DNA of 64,000 bases from Luidia sarsii (GCA_949987565.1 OX465103.1:13746774-13810773); one strand, 5' to 3'; shown: positions 44,901 through 52,067, counted from the stretch's first letter. Notes: generated by a model from the letters alone, not told the origin. Numbers and translations: made by a program.

Positions 44901-45889
44901 TGAACCCGAGATCTCGTGTTTTGCGTACCAGCGCTCTATCCATCTGAGCTATCCAGTCCTTAGATGGTGGCCTTCCAAAAAGTCAACTAGTCTTTGCCAG
45001 GGTGAGGGCAATTCAACCATTAACTGCCGTACATGTGTATCTTCAGAGATCACTTCCCCGCTTTCATTCAGATGCAAACAACCAATTGCTGTAAACCTGG
45101 CGACAGCAGATCGAGGATCACACAAACATGACAAATTGGATGCAGCTTTTTTCAATTCAAGTCAAACAAATCGATAAAAAAGCTGGCTGGGAATTTTGAA
45201 CAAATTGAAAAAAAATACAAATTGTTCCATTTATTTTCTATTTTAAAACCAATTTTTTCTTAAAGAAATTTATAAAAAAAGATGAAGATAGAATTGAAAC
45301 ATCCCTCCCTCTACAATTCAGAGATTTTGGTCATGTGAGTTTCATTCTATTCAAGGGTACCATTGGCGCCCCCCCTCCCATTTCATTCCATGGTAAAAAG
45401 AAAAGAAAAAAGATGAAGCAATGTAGGGCCAGAAAGATGACGATGATTAATGAGAGCATTGTATAAAACAGATAATGAATGTTTCACATTTGTGGAAAAT
45501 TCACCTCGTGGAATGGAACATTTCATCTGTCACCAAATGAAATCCTTCTTACCATTCCACTCATCAATGTTCATTATTTGTATACTGTACTGTTGGCCCT
45601 GTGCATAACATGTACCAGTACATGTACTTGATTGCTTGCTGAAAGAGATGCAAGGGCAGCAATTTTTGAATGTCAGGACTCAGGAGGCAATCGTGCAAAG
45701 CACCGGCTATACAGTGCCAATCAAACGTCGAGTGGTGGCAAACTCTCTTTAATACTACTGTAAGCATCTTACAAATAAATGGGTTTTTTTTATCCCCTCC
45801 CACACCTGCAGTGTCAAGCAGCATTCCTTTGGCTTCTCTGGCACTAAAGACAAGAGGGCCATCACAGCGCAGGAGGTCACAGTCTACAG
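12796..45889 (+). CDS. PUS7: PUS7, TruD-family pseudouridine synthase (5' part; six exons)
   Basis: Stand-alone enzyme that isomerises uridine to pseudouridine in tRNA and mRNA. Exons join as 12796-14090, 15017-15104, 16048-16146, 16720-16852, 42643-42760 and 45812-45889, all GT..AG and in phase, giving 603 codons plus two bases. From residue ~407 the product tracks animal PUS7: ADVGILEYISKHKGFHGVI, YQDFLVNEV, CRFVLHKEN, LISKYSHVKQHSF and GTKDKRAITAQEV. The Asp of GTKDKRA is the family's catalytic nucleophile. The first ~400 residues are a poorly conserved, Ser/Ala/Glu/Pro-rich region with a 7-residue repeat, far longer than the ~100 residues before this point in the human protein. The start ATG at 12796 has a good context (gagccATGG). 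An acceptor-like ctcctcag at 12700-12707 suggests a 5' non-coding exon. The C-terminal half of the TruD domain is not in the window; the 18 kb after the last exon shows no matching segment. Confidence 0.93.
13468..13992 (+). repeat. 21-bp coding minisatellite in PUS7 exon 1
   Basis: Twenty-five units of seven codons with consensus (V/A)GAEGTP (GGGGCAGAGGGCACCCCAGT-like). All units stay in frame, and each carries one or two Glu. Variants ESTR, EDNP, EGDP and EGEP form a higher-order pattern: GTPVGAEDNPVGAES appears twice, 126 bp apart. The antisense frame is also open throughout (PSAPTGV repeats); that follows from the repeat and is not a gene. Confidence 0.95.
14091..15016. other. PUS7 intron 1
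   Basis: It carries a decayed tRNA-like repeat at 14433-14495 (GGTGAAGTGGTTTGG followed by GGTTCACATCC and a GTTT run at 14497-14513). Nothing else is recognisable. Confidence 0.6.
15017..15104 (+). CDS. PUS7: PUS7 exon 2 (YQDFLVNEVDSDGTIVHLTD)
   Basis: The acceptor is tgtgcag and the donor gtattg. The first base completes an Arg codon, then 29 codons follow, ending in phase 0. FLVNEV..DG.I.HL.D is the conserved first motif region of eukaryotic TruD proteins. Confidence 0.9.
15258..15592. repeat. Full-length family-A foldback in PUS7 intron 2
   Basis: The left arm (- sense) reads AAATTTAGTTGGCCTGATGT TTCGATCCTAGC. A ~170-base pyrimidine-rich middle follows (CCCTACTCCTTGCCCTTCCC, GTGTCCTATTCACTATC). 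The right arm at 15482 reads TTGAAAAAGGTCCTGCTAGG ATCGAAACGTCTGGCCCAC and ends AGCAGTTTGCAACATTTTTG. The copy at 36843-37165 has the same middle and the same order, so this defines the long version of the family. Confidence 0.85.
16048..16146 (+). CDS. PUS7: PUS7 exon 3 (ASVNIDTVLNDHDQRCLQEL)
   Basis: Phase 0 at both ends, 33 codons, acceptor tttggcag, donor gtactg (weak). It is a poorly conserved linker, supported by its phase and by its place in the alignment between HLTD and the DDFEKDARKR helix. Confidence 0.8.
16720..16852 (+). CDS. PUS7: PUS7 exon 4 (VDDFEKDARKRIHEVIRQHF)
   Basis: The acceptor is ttccaacag and the donor gtcagt. It encodes a helical segment and LDVEGKKVIKVTKV, matching EGKKYIV in the vertebrate protein. 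It is followed by the 25.8-kb intron that holds the GPCR. Confidence 0.9.
16985..17215. repeat. Hexamer microsatellite (TCCCTC/TCCCTG)
   Basis: About 170 bases (17040-17210) of TCCCTC, TCCCTG and TTCCTC hexamers, pure pyrimidine apart from G, starting about 190 bases after the PUS7 exon 4 donor. Surrounding sequence to 17320 is also C-rich. Confidence 0.9.
18318..18710 (+). repeat. SINE family C copy with its 3'-tail foldback
   Basis: 18318-18418 is an inverted pair of the family's tail (AGTCAAACAAATCA..TGAC-type words). 18450-18640 is the family leader (GTCGCCAGGTTTACAACAAT, GAATGAAAGTGGGGATGTGA, GGCAGTTAATGG, AAGGCCACCATCT). 18647-18695 is the tRNA-like part (TTAGCTCAGATAGATAGAGT, GGTACGCAAAACCAGAGG). 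The B box is lost in this copy. Confidence 0.7.
20640..21290. repeat. TAG trinucleotide tract
   Basis: Long uninterrupted GTA/TAG runs (20730-20830 and 20865-20950) amid diverged GTAGTA, ACATGTAGTAG and ACCGTAGTGCATGTAGTAG units reaching to about 21290. TAG in one frame guarantees stops there, while the antisense reads (ACT)n and is open as poly-Tyr and poly-Thr; these are not proteins. Confidence 0.95.
21655..21885 (+). repeat. Dispersed repeat, copy 1 (second copy at 42883-43140)
   Basis: GTCTGAGGTGGCCAACCGAT, TAGTAGATGAGT, GTTCCACGGGTCACA, GAGATTAGTGTAAAGCACTG and AAGCCCTTTTGCACAT recur in order at 42883-43140 in the same orientation. Both copies lie in PUS7 introns. No coding capacity is visible. 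Confidence 0.75.
22253..22726. mobile_element. MITE with AGCCGYGTCCGCAC terminal repeats, TAA-flanked
   Basis: The left end AGCCGCGTCCGCACTTGACT matches, inverted, the right end AGTCCAGTGCGGACACGGCT. TAA stands directly outside both ends (22250-22252 and 22727-22729). Three-base TWA duplications are typical of PIF/Harbinger elements, so a non-autonomous Harbinger-type element is plausible (inference). The 474-bp body is rich in GGTTAGTTTACC-type words and has no ORF. Relatives are at 30807-31282 and 59975-60451. Confidence 0.85.
22901..23992 (-). CDS. Rhodopsin-class (class A) GPCR, 363 residues, orphan
   Basis: Seven-helix plasma-membrane receptor; ligand unknown. Start ATG at 23992, stop TGA at 22901, no coding introns. 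A glycosylation site (NLT) is at residue 7. Helix 1 is ~29-52 with the conserved Asn (CNLLVL). Helix 2 has SLAVADL with the conserved Asp. The helix-3 end VERYIAVVKPLHY is a DRY variant. Cys100 and Cys178 can form the usual disulfide. Helix 6 has YISWLPF and helix 7 NCLIY at 290-294, where the usual Pro of NPxxY is Cys. The CCFCC cluster at 315-319 could be palmitoylated. The helix-3 position that is Asp in aminergic receptors is not Asp, so an amine receptor is unlikely. Upstream, an acceptor-like gccccccatgcag ends 19 bases before the ATG, so a 5' non-coding exon may lie further right. It lies antisense inside PUS7 intron 4. I cannot name its subfamily. Confidence 0.93.
   Translation of the reverse strand: MESMLRNLTEDTEDTQRKVHSFTELPFLPRFILVFYISLTILCNLLVLAVLARSRSCLTRMQLFLQSLAVADLMVGLMWLLLYLESILGLDLYSLSNWLCLLVVILPAVSLAISVQTLSLISVERYIAVVKPLHYQKIINRRRARCCLISIWLLTFLLFVPVYVGLLFTRGELPLRHCESTFEEVMYTSMYMVMIVIVPNMFLSFYCYGVIIRCLFLRAKFLGKQNQSICRRRSQDQALAKISISIYSGFYISWLPFVIISFGAYVGLLEVGHVLYYSTLNSGMCNSFFNCLIYSISHRPFRQEVKRLLLSLVGCCFCCRRRRQTAGRRADIGSSSSNRSALKRKHRQEGQVKSISRSISGTV
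24100..24262 (+). repeat. SINE family C copy (leader plus A-box half)
   Basis: Leader words (GAGCCTGGAGCTGC region degraded; ATGCTTCTGACCGGCATTCC, AGACTAGTTGACTATTTGGG, AAGGCCACCACTTAAGG) run into GTTGGATAGCTCAGATGATA AGAGCGCTGGTACGC. It is cut after CCAGAG by a GGATTTCACTGAGCC-type repeat. A separate B-box-side fragment is at 24620-24720 (CTGGTTCAAGTCCCAGTCC). Confidence 0.75.
26404..28451. mobile_element. 2.05-kb TIR element with recurrent TCCTTCCGTTACC word
   Basis: The ends are inverted: GGGGCAATTCCACG at 26404 and its inverse TGGAATTGCCCC ending at 28451. It has split a family-A copy: GGGCCTGGTG..GGCCTTTTACCAA ends at 26403, and AAGGCAGAATGAAGGCAGAG resumes at 28452. Inside, TGTCCTTCCGTTACC-type words occur at about 26763, 26931, 28032, 28242 and 28424, with two inverted copies at about 26953-26990. 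No ORF longer than ~90 codons and no transposase motif is visible, so it is non-autonomous. Target duplication is at most two bases (AA). Confidence 0.8.
28452..28770. repeat. Remainder of split family-A copy, then a second diverged copy
   Basis: 28452-28570 continues the copy cut by the TIR element (GAGGGGTCCTGTGAGGACTA, AATGTCAGACCCTCC, ATTGAGATTTGCGTTTTGG). 28640-28770 is another copy with both arms (GCAAAATGCAAACCC, GGGCCCTTCTCCGGGG, GAGAGAGGTTCTGCTAGGGT). Confidence 0.65.
30807..31282. mobile_element. Diverged copy of the AGCCGYGT MITE
   Basis: Starts TAA|AGCCGTGTCTGCAAGTAAG and ends near GTCCAGTGCGAAGCCGAATG. Internal words GTAACCGAGCTTGCAGTATA and TGGACTCTTTTGA match the copy at 59975. 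The right terminus is degraded. Confidence 0.65.
35530..35905. repeat. Degenerate ~42-bp tandem repeat (TTTCGTTATGTCCTTTTGTC)
   Basis: About eight units of TTTCATCATTTCGTTATGTC, CTTTTGTCTGGCCATTATGTGG, progressively diverged to the right (35740-35905). Three frames are open across it with Phe/Met/Trp-rich repeats; that is a repeat by-product. Confidence 0.85.
36634..37350. repeat. Cluster of three family-A foldbacks
   Basis: 36634-36818 is a compact foldback: both arms meet at CCTTTCTCAAAGGCAGAG / TCCTTTGAGAAAGGTCC with almost no loop. 36843-37165 has one arm plus the long pyrimidine-rich middle seen at 15258. 37185-37350 is another compact foldback (CAGGACCTTTCTCAAAGGC / GCCTTTGAGAAAGGTCCTGC). 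All end in TTGCAAACTG or CAGTTTGCAAC words. Their adjacency suggests repeated insertion into copies of themselves or local duplication. Confidence 0.85.
38815..38996. mobile_element. 182-bp TIR element with an 83-base near-perfect hairpin
   Basis: The ends GGGTTTGCGGTGACACC and GGTCACCGCAAACCC are inverted repeats. The hairpin at 38899-38981 has 41-base arms with two mismatches (ACGTTCCGGCCAGTATGCT side; loop GAATTATTC). Relatives with TTTGCGGTGACACC ends are at 7469-7578 and 52988-53110; the latter contains the inverse of CTCCTGATGACGG. Read on +, the right arm contains CTGATGA, a GGCCAG/CTGGCC stem and GAAC. Confidence 0.85.
39005..39230 (-). repeat. SINE family C copy
   Basis: Inverse of the family: tail AATGGCAACAAAAAATTGAG, B-box side GAACTTGAGCTTGAGACCTC, A-box side GTACCAGCGCTATCCAGCC, then leader words (CAATCATTAACTGGTACTG, CAGGGATCACACCC). 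Confidence 0.7.
42004..42480. repeat. Family-A copies and a SINE family C fragment before PUS7 exon 5
   Basis: Two family-A arms (42004-42115 and 42270-42385: TTTGAGAAAGGTCCTACTAG, AATCGAAATGCAAGGCCCAC) are followed by an inverse tRNA-like fragment (42400-42470: GGACTTGAACTTGAGACATC, ACCTGAGCCATCCAGCC). They end 160 bases before the exon 5 acceptor. Confidence 0.7.
42643..42760 (+). CDS. PUS7: PUS7 exon 5 (GGRNQRSNWDKSRPNFCRFV)
   Basis: The acceptor follows a long pyrimidine tract (ttccag) and the donor is gtgagt. W.KSR..FCRFVLHKENM is the conserved RNA-binding strand region; N..L..LISKYS follows. It ends two bases into a His codon. Confidence 0.92.
42883..43140 (+). repeat. Dispersed repeat, copy 2 (first copy at 21655-21885)
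   Basis: Carries GTCTGAGGTGGCAGCCGATA, CAGTAGATGAGTTTC, GTTCCACGGGTCACATAAT, GGGAATGAGTCTAATACACT and TGCCCTTTGCACATGC in the same order as the first copy, with a TGTACATGTACA-rich insertion at 43019-43050. Confidence 0.75.
43150..43573 (+). repeat. Left arm of a long inverted repeat flanking PUS7 exon 6
   Basis: Matches 48255-48683 in reverse complement almost throughout: CCATCTTCTTAGAATCAAAT, TCTCTCAGGAAATTAGTGGT, AGCAATCTGTTCATAAAGGG, CGATGAAGGTTTTCAAAAAA, AAAATCACAAACAAAATCCT, GTATAAAGTGATCTCAGTAG, GCACTCTGTGTGATTCT and GTGGGGGCGTGTGATCCCTG. The last ~110 bases are the family C leader. Confidence 0.85.
43929..44288. mobile_element. 360-bp MITE with TTAA on both sides
   Basis: The left end AGGCCCAATACAACATTG is exactly inverted at the right end (CAATGTTGTATTGGGCCT, 44271-44288). 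TTAA stands directly outside both ends (43925-43928 and 44289-44292). A TTAA duplication is the mark of piggyBac-type insertion, so a piggyBac-like MITE is the best reading, although its terminal bases are not the usual CCC. No ORF of note. Confidence 0.88.
44826..45145 (-). repeat. SINE family C, most complete copy
   Basis: On the - strand in order: leader (GTCGCCAGGTTTACAGCAAT, GAATGAAAGCGGGGAAGTGA, GGCAGTTAATGGTTGAATTG, GACTAGTTGACTTTTTGGAA), tRNA-like part (GGATAGCTCAGATGGATAGAG, GCTGGTACGCAAAACACGAG, CTCGGGTTCAAAACCAGTC) and tail (TTTGTTGCCATTTTGTTTTC, CTCAGTTTTTCATTGATTTC). TAGCTCAGATGG and GGTTCAAAACC fit pol III A and B boxes. A second tail fragment follows at 45145-45220. Confidence 0.82.
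45812..45889 (+). CDS. PUS7: PUS7 exon 6 (VKQHSFGFSGTKDKRAITAQ; catalytic Asp)
   Basis: The acceptor is cctgcag and the donor gtaagt. It is 78 bases and carries the invariant GTKDKRA motif with the catalytic Asp. It is the last PUS7 exon found in the window, and a pair of ~425-bp inverted intronic repeats flanks it. Confidence 0.93.
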
Positions 45890-45904
45890 GTAAGTTGAAC
45901 AGTC

Positions 45905-46140
45905 CAAAATGTAGAGGGCCTGACGTTTCAATCCGAGCAGGACCTTTAAGTACAGTAACCTCGCTCATTCATACCCACAAGACCTGCGACGGATTTTACA
46001 AATCCGTTTGATGCATCATAACTCGACTTTACTATGGGTAGCCCACCGTAAGTTGCGATGGGCTGTGTGGTTTCTGTGCATACCTCATTGTCTTGCGATT
46101 GATTGTGAGTTGTGATGAGTTTGGTGAAATTGGACGGCAG
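45905..46140. repeat. Family-A fragment followed by GATTTCACAAA-type foldback repeat
   Basis: 45905-45950 reads AGAGGGCCTGACGTTTCAAT and AGCAGGACCTTTAAG. 45985-46140 has GGATTTTACAAATCCGTTTG, TGCATCATAACTCGACTTTA, TGGTTTCTGTGCATACCTC and GAGTTGTGATGAGTTTGGTG. It belongs to the family at 285-470, 32790-32950 and 61965-62170. The region directly follows the PUS7 exon 6 donor. Confidence 0.6.
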
Positions 46141-46179
46141 ACGACACTTTGGTCCAAAGCTGCCTCCTTCATTAAGACG

Positions 46180-46345
46180 TCGCTGTTCTGACTCTGCCTC
46201 ACGCATTCAACGTCGTCTCAACACAAACTCGCCTTGGTGATCTTGCCTTCTCCTACCTGTGCGCCTACATAATGGAACAGTCTTCCGACACACTTACAAT
46301 TGACTCTTCAAAATACCCCAAATCGTGCACCTTCAGCCAGTTAAT
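46180..46345 (+). mobile_element. Decayed 3' tail of a non-LTR retrotransposon ORF, copy 1
   Basis: With one frameshift, the translation gives TRLGDLAFS, then APT, a stop, and WNSLPTHLQLT. This matches the common C-terminal pattern of LINE reverse-transcriptase ORFs (G-D-R-A-F-S..A-P..L-W-N-S-L-P). It is too short and broken to be active. A second copy lies at 47015-47180. Confidence 0.6.
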
Positions 46346-47014
46346 GCCTTGACTAAAACATGCCAAAATCAAGGCCTGTCTGATACATATTGTAATTAGA
46401 ACGACCTCCTATCCCCCCATTCCAAAAAAAAAAAGGGAAACCAAACCAAATATTCAGTTTTTAAAGATAATCTGTGTACTTTGAGTACAAAGAAAATCCG
46501 TGTACTTTGCCCCATCGAAGATGTTTCAAAATCAGATTGTCATCTCCTTGCATGCATGTATCCCAAAAATCCTCTTCCCCCCCCCAAAAAAAAACCCACC
46601 ACACACACACATACAAAAAACAGCCACAGATCCTTTCATTTATGGATGATTCAAATAAGGCCCAGTGGTGAGTAAGCACAAAATCTCTGCTAAAAAAAGC
46701 CCTGGTTTCTGGCCCGCCGTGCACAAGTGCAACTGTTGTCATTGTTTCCATCCTTACGTTCAGACTTGTCAAAAAAATCAAGGCTGCTGTCAGATTCCTC
46801 TCAAGACATCCTGGCAGGTGAAGCTTTTGGGGACAACGGCAACTTGAAATCGATTGGAGACCGGTCCACTTGAAGTTGTCACACGCACTGAGATATCACG
46901 GCTCATTGCACCCGTCCTTTTGATCCCTCCCCCGGCTTCCTCAGTGCCCTCGCTCCTCCTTACACCTGTACGAAGTGTACCTGCAAGGCCTGGTGACACT
47001 GGGGTCGAGAGGTG

Positions 47015-47180
47015 CCACCTTTGTCAAGACGTCTCCGCTGTGTCTTGCACAGGACACATTCAGCCTGCTCCATATACAAACTCACTCCAGTGATCGTGCC
47101 TTCTCTCACCGGTACCTGTGTGCCGACACAGTGAAACAGTCTTCCAACATACGTACACGAAGCTCCTGATACTGACTCTT
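47015..47180 (+). mobile_element. Decayed 3' tail of a non-LTR retrotransposon ORF, copy 2
   Basis: Shares GTCAAGACGTCTCCGCTGTG-type sequence with copy 1. It translates in two frames as HSSDRAFSHRYLCAD and VPTQ, stop, NSLPTY, the same GDRAFS..LWNSLP signature. It lies 830 bases after copy 1 in the same orientation. Confidence 0.55.
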
Positions 47181-48119
47181 TCAGAGCATGCCTAAAACCT
47201 CGCATCTCCTGCCAGTCTTACATCTTCTGCCAGTCTTACTGTACATCTTCTCCCAGTCTTGCATCTTCTCCTTCTTCCTTTTCAGCATTTTTTTTTCCAA
47301 GACAGAATCAGAGACCCTTTGAACATTTTTTGTGACCACATTTTAACAGGCAATCGGGCAAAGCACTGAGCACGCACTGCTTGCTACGTCGAGTAGGACA
47401 AACCCTCAATGAATTACATTCTTGATGCAAACTTATTATCTATGACACATTTTAACCCCAAAAACCTACTCACATTTCACAATATTGTTCACATTTTGCT
47501 CCATGTCATATAATGTGGATTTCATGCAAGATCAAGATCACAATACAATCTGGAAACAATCTAAAAGCCCTCTAAATCTTTAAGAAAATCTGGAATTTTG
47601 AGACAATTTACAAAAGTGGCAAGCTGTGAAGAGGATAACAAAATTACCAAGGCAAAACTCAAAAGGTTTTTTTTTTATTCATAATACCAAAACTTTTTTC
47701 CAATCATGGTACAGTCACAACTGATTGCACATTAATACGGGCAAAAATATATACAGGCACACATTTAGTTATTTCAGAAATTGGATGGGGCATCAGTTTC
47801 TTTTTTGCACAAACGTAATGGTTTTCTTATACAAAATAAAAGACAAGCTGTACATTTTTCAAGAAAGGCAAAAACAAAAAGGTATTCTTTCCGCTAACAA
47901 AAGTTATAATATAATGTAATGTGTAAACATTAACAGGATTCAATTCATAGAAGTTTACCCTGCTCAACGGGTTCGAATCCCACCCGAGCTGCCTGATTTT
48001 TTTTCATCAGGCATCGGGCAAAGCATTGAGCACTCTGTGTTTATCACGTTGACCTCTATGAATTAAATTCTCCTCAACGCAAACATCATGTTTTATCTAT
48101 GGACAGGATTACAAAAAGT

Positions 48120-48254
48120 GATTGATTTTTTAAGCAAATACTGAACAAAAGTAAACAGACTGGGAATTTATTATCAAAATTGCAAAGAAAATTTGACTGG
48201 ACCAGGACTTGCACCTGAGACCTCTGGCTTGATGTACCAGTACTCTTAGCACAG
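48120..48254 (-). repeat. SINE family C tRNA-like part, adjoining the right inverted-repeat arm
   Basis: Tail words (TACTGAACAAAAGTAAACAG, AAATTTGACTGGACCAGG), then inverse B-box side (GACTTGCACCTGAGACCTC) and A-box side (GTACCAGTACTCTTAGCAC). The leader continues into 48255-48400, which is also the end of the inverted-repeat arm. Confidence 0.7.
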
Positions 48255-48683
48255 GCCAGGGTAGGGGACGTCAGTCAGAAACATTTACCCATTAACTGCT
48301 GTAGATGTCCAGGAATCACACGCCCCCACCTTTTTTATTCAGTTGCAAGCAATAAATAGTTGTAAATCCCAGCTTTTGGCATTCTGAGAATCACACAGAG
48401 TGCATGTACATGTATCTCTTTCCCCCCTCCCTACTGGGATCACTTTATACTCTATTTCAGGATTTTGTTTGTGATTTTTCAGTGTAAGGTCACCATTCAC
48501 TTTTTTACTTTTTTAAAAACCTTCATCGATTCGTCCTTCCAGTCGACCAAAATGGCTTCTTCCATAAAAAAAAGACGGCCCTTTATGAACAGATTGCTAT
48601 GCACAGAGTAACCACTGATTTCCTGTCTTTCCTGAGAGAGAATTTGATTCTAAGAAGATGGCAAAGTGCTTAAGCTTTGAAAG
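48255..48683 (-). repeat. Right arm of the long inverted repeat flanking PUS7 exon 6
   Basis: Reverse complement of 43150-43573 with small indels (AGAAATTTAACC-type leader, then AAATCCCAGCTTTTGGCATT, CTACTGGGATCACTTTATAC, GTAAGGTCACCATTCACTTT, CATCGATTCGTCC, TTTATGAACAGATTGCTATG, TTTGATTCTAAGAAGATGG). The arms are about 4.7 kb apart with exon 6 between them. Confidence 0.85.
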
Positions 48684-49184
48684 AGGGAGGGGATGTTCAT
48701 GGACAGCCAAGGTTCTTGGCATGACCATTGATAAATGCAACTGATGTCCCAACACGTATCTGGACACAATACCCTGTCTGTTATTACAGTTACTCTGTTC
48801 AACAGGGACATGTACTTTTGCACACACACACAATGCGGTCAGGCTACCATTAGACTTTCCTTTCAAGCAGTCTTGTCATGCTTGTGTAATGGCCAGTTTT
48901 GTACGAACTCACTACAACTAAAAAAATCAACCTTGACAACATTTTTTGACATTCGTTTTTCGACCAAAAAAATTAAAAGGTAACATTTCAACAGTTCATC
49001 ACTGCTCCTGGCAGTGTTAATAAATGGCCCTGCCTAATATGTATTTTCATAAATATTTACATACAATCATACACATGTATGTATATATAGATATATATAT
49101 ATAATTTTTTTTCTTTTTATTAACAGTTAGGAGTATATTTCCTTTTGTTTTCAGCTCTCATTTGGAAATAAGCTCGAAAATTAC

Positions 49185-49400
49185 TTTTCCTGGAAAGACT
49201 AGACTGGGACAGGACTTCTGTCAGCACTCTTTACCACATGAGTTACATGGCAGCCTTCCCAATAAGTCGGCTGGTCTTTGCCGGGATGGGGGCTCCAGTC
49301 AGAAGCATTTAACCAATAACAGCTCTATGTCTCCATAGATCTCGCCCCCATTTTCATTCAGATACAAGCAACAATTCGTTTGAGCGCGCAAAGTGGATGC
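49185..49400 (-). repeat. SINE family C copy, diverged
   Basis: Inverse A-box side (CACATGAGTTACATGGC), leader (AGTCGGCTGGTCTTTGCCGG, GGGGGCTCCAGTCAGAAGCA, ATTTTCATTCAGATACAAGC), and a second tail fragment at 49430-49480. Confidence 0.65.
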
Positions 49401-51392
49401 AGCTTTTCAAAAAATCAAAGCCGTATTTTCAATTAAACGAATAAAAGGAAAAAAGTGACTGGGAATTTGTTTTAAACAGTCACAGTGCCATCTCATGCTC
49501 TATGCATGTTGACCTTATCGACCTTTCATTAGGCCCCCCATGAAATGAATATGTGTGTGTATCCAGAGGCAATGAAGGCGTGCTACCAGACCCCCAAAAT
49601 GGCAGCCAGGAAGGGAGACTGAGTGGCCATAATGATCAGCATCCTCCTTGCGCAGAGGCCAAATTTCACAGTAGTTGTTGCTTTCTCCACTCCCACTTCC
49701 TACTTTAATCATCATCGTCAATTTATTACAGTATGTAGATGGATTGTAGGCACTGCCAGCCCCACCCTCACCAAACAATGTCACACTGTGGCCCTGAGAC
49801 CACAACTTTGGCTCAGACATACACGTAGTCTCTGTCCTAAAGCCAGGTTCTGGCTGTGGCTTTGGCTCAGGATTTGCCTCTGACATTTGCTGTGGCTTTG
49901 CCTTGCATACACGTAGGCTCTGACACTTGCTCTGGCATTGGCACAGACTTTGGCTCAGTGCTTGGCTCCAACTTTGGCTGAATGCTTTGCCCGATTGGAA
50001 GGCAACTTGCGCAGACGAGAAGGTAATACAGTGAGGTTTTGCAGGGGAAAACCCTCATTGAATTACTGTACATTACATGTAGATGAGCTTTTGCTAGATA
50101 ACACTCATAACAGTTATAAGCAGACCTTAGCTGATGCTGTTGACATATTTTTGCAAAGAGCGTGCCAGAGGCTAAGACCCCCAACTTCTTTGATGGTGTT
50201 GAAGGCCCCTTCCCATCACAATGGAGTGTGCGGGCAACGGATATGACATCTTTTTTTGTTCGTCTCCAGCGCAGAACTGGCAAACGCAAACGCTGGGGGG
50301 CAGACACAACGCCCTCCCCCCGGCCCACCCCCTCCGCTGAATATGTCCAGCTTCCTGAAATGACTGCATGGAGGTGTGACCCCATCTGGCCTGGGGGGAG
50401 GGGGGGGAGGGGGGAAGGCTGGTGTGAGGATAAAGGGAGTTGGATGGGGGAGGGGGTTAGAGATTTGTACGTGGTCAGGAGATGACGCCAGGTTTTGCTT
50501 TTGTCAGACTGAGCCAGTGATGCTCAGCTACGATTACTGGATACGGCATCTGCCTTGGTACCCCAATGACTGTTGTTAAAAAATCCCTTTTTTTTCAAGC
50601 AGATAACCAGGCAGAGCACCGAGCATTAATCATCCGTTGAGTCGGGGCAAATCCTCTTTGAAACCTTTTCCGAACAGGCTGTTATCTTTGTTCAGACTCA
50701 GGCCCTGACGTTGGACGTTCACTCTGAGAGTATGTGATAAAAAAAAGGATTTTGGGCCCATGTTTCCAATTGATATGCTACATCTGAACAGTTAAAAACA
50801 AGGAGGCTTTAATCTCGGACGAAAAAGATGAGCACAAGTCTTCCCTCTCGGCTACTGGAGAACAGCGATTAAGCCAAAGCCAGAGCCGATGTTGTGGTCT
50901 GGAAGAGCCCTTTGAATATCATCCAGCTGTGATGTCTGGCTAAAAAGTAGTGGTAACAGTGTCTGGATCGGTGCTCAGTTTAATGTGAAAGAGCATTTGA
51001 CTTGTGCTAGAGCCTCTCTGCACTCAGTCTCTGGGTCAAACTCTTGAGATTTAGATGCTTAGTATGAGAAATTAGCATATAGAATCCTATTGTTTGTATG
51101 GCGGGTGTCTTCCATTGCTTTGCTTTGAAACCAGACAGCGACTCACTCCATGTACCAAGCACATACATGTACAGTACATGTATAATTTGGTAGCAGCTAG
51201 CACAGGAAGGGTAGTACATTACATGCATGTGTGATGCACTGCCCTCCCTTATCTAGCTGTCTTTCTCTCTCTCTTTCCCTGAGCTCCCTCCCTTCCCTCC
51301 GGGCAAGGCAACCATCAGTCACTGATGACTCAAAACTTTGCCAATTACAGTGCACAAGTTTCATGCTACACTATTGGTACCATCAGAAAATG

Positions 51393-51395
51393 AGG

Positions 51396-51435
<40 letters not shown>

Positions 51436-51899
51436 CCCGCCTGCCTCCCTCTCTGCCTGCCTGCCTGCCTCCCTCTCTGCCTGCCTGCCTGCCTGCCCGC
51501 CCGCCTGCCCGCCCACCCAACCGCCCGCCTGCCTGCCTGCCTGCCTGCCTGCCTGCTTGCCTGCCTGCTTGCCCGCCCACCCACCCACCCGCCCGCCTGC
51601 CTGCCTGCCTCCCTCTCTGCCTGCCTGCCTGCCTGCCTGCCTGCCCGCCCGCCTGCCCGCCCGCCTGCCCGCCCGCCCAACCGCCCGCCTGCCTGCCTGC
51701 CTGCCTGCCTGCTTGCCCGCCCACCCGCCCACCCGCCCGCCTGCCTGCCTGCCTCCCTCTCTGCCTGCCTGCCTGCCTGCCTGCCCGCCCGCCTGCCCGC
51801 CCGCCTGCCCGCCCGCCCAACCGCCCGCCTGCCTGCCTGCCTCCCTCTCTGCCTGCCTGCCTGCCTGCCTGCCCGCCTGCCCGCCCGCCCAACCGCCCG

Positions 51900-51943
<44 letters not shown>

Positions 51944-51987
51944 CTTGCCCGCCCACCCGCTCACCCGCCCACCCGCCCACCCGCCCG

Positions 51988-52067
<80 letters not shown>

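Noticed and set aside
50162..50485. Candidate PUS7 or novel exon (TPNFFDGVEGPFPSQWSV region)
   Set aside because: GC-rich and open, but no similarity to PUS7's expected continuation, no clean acceptor/donor pair in the right phase, and the reverse frame is equally open.
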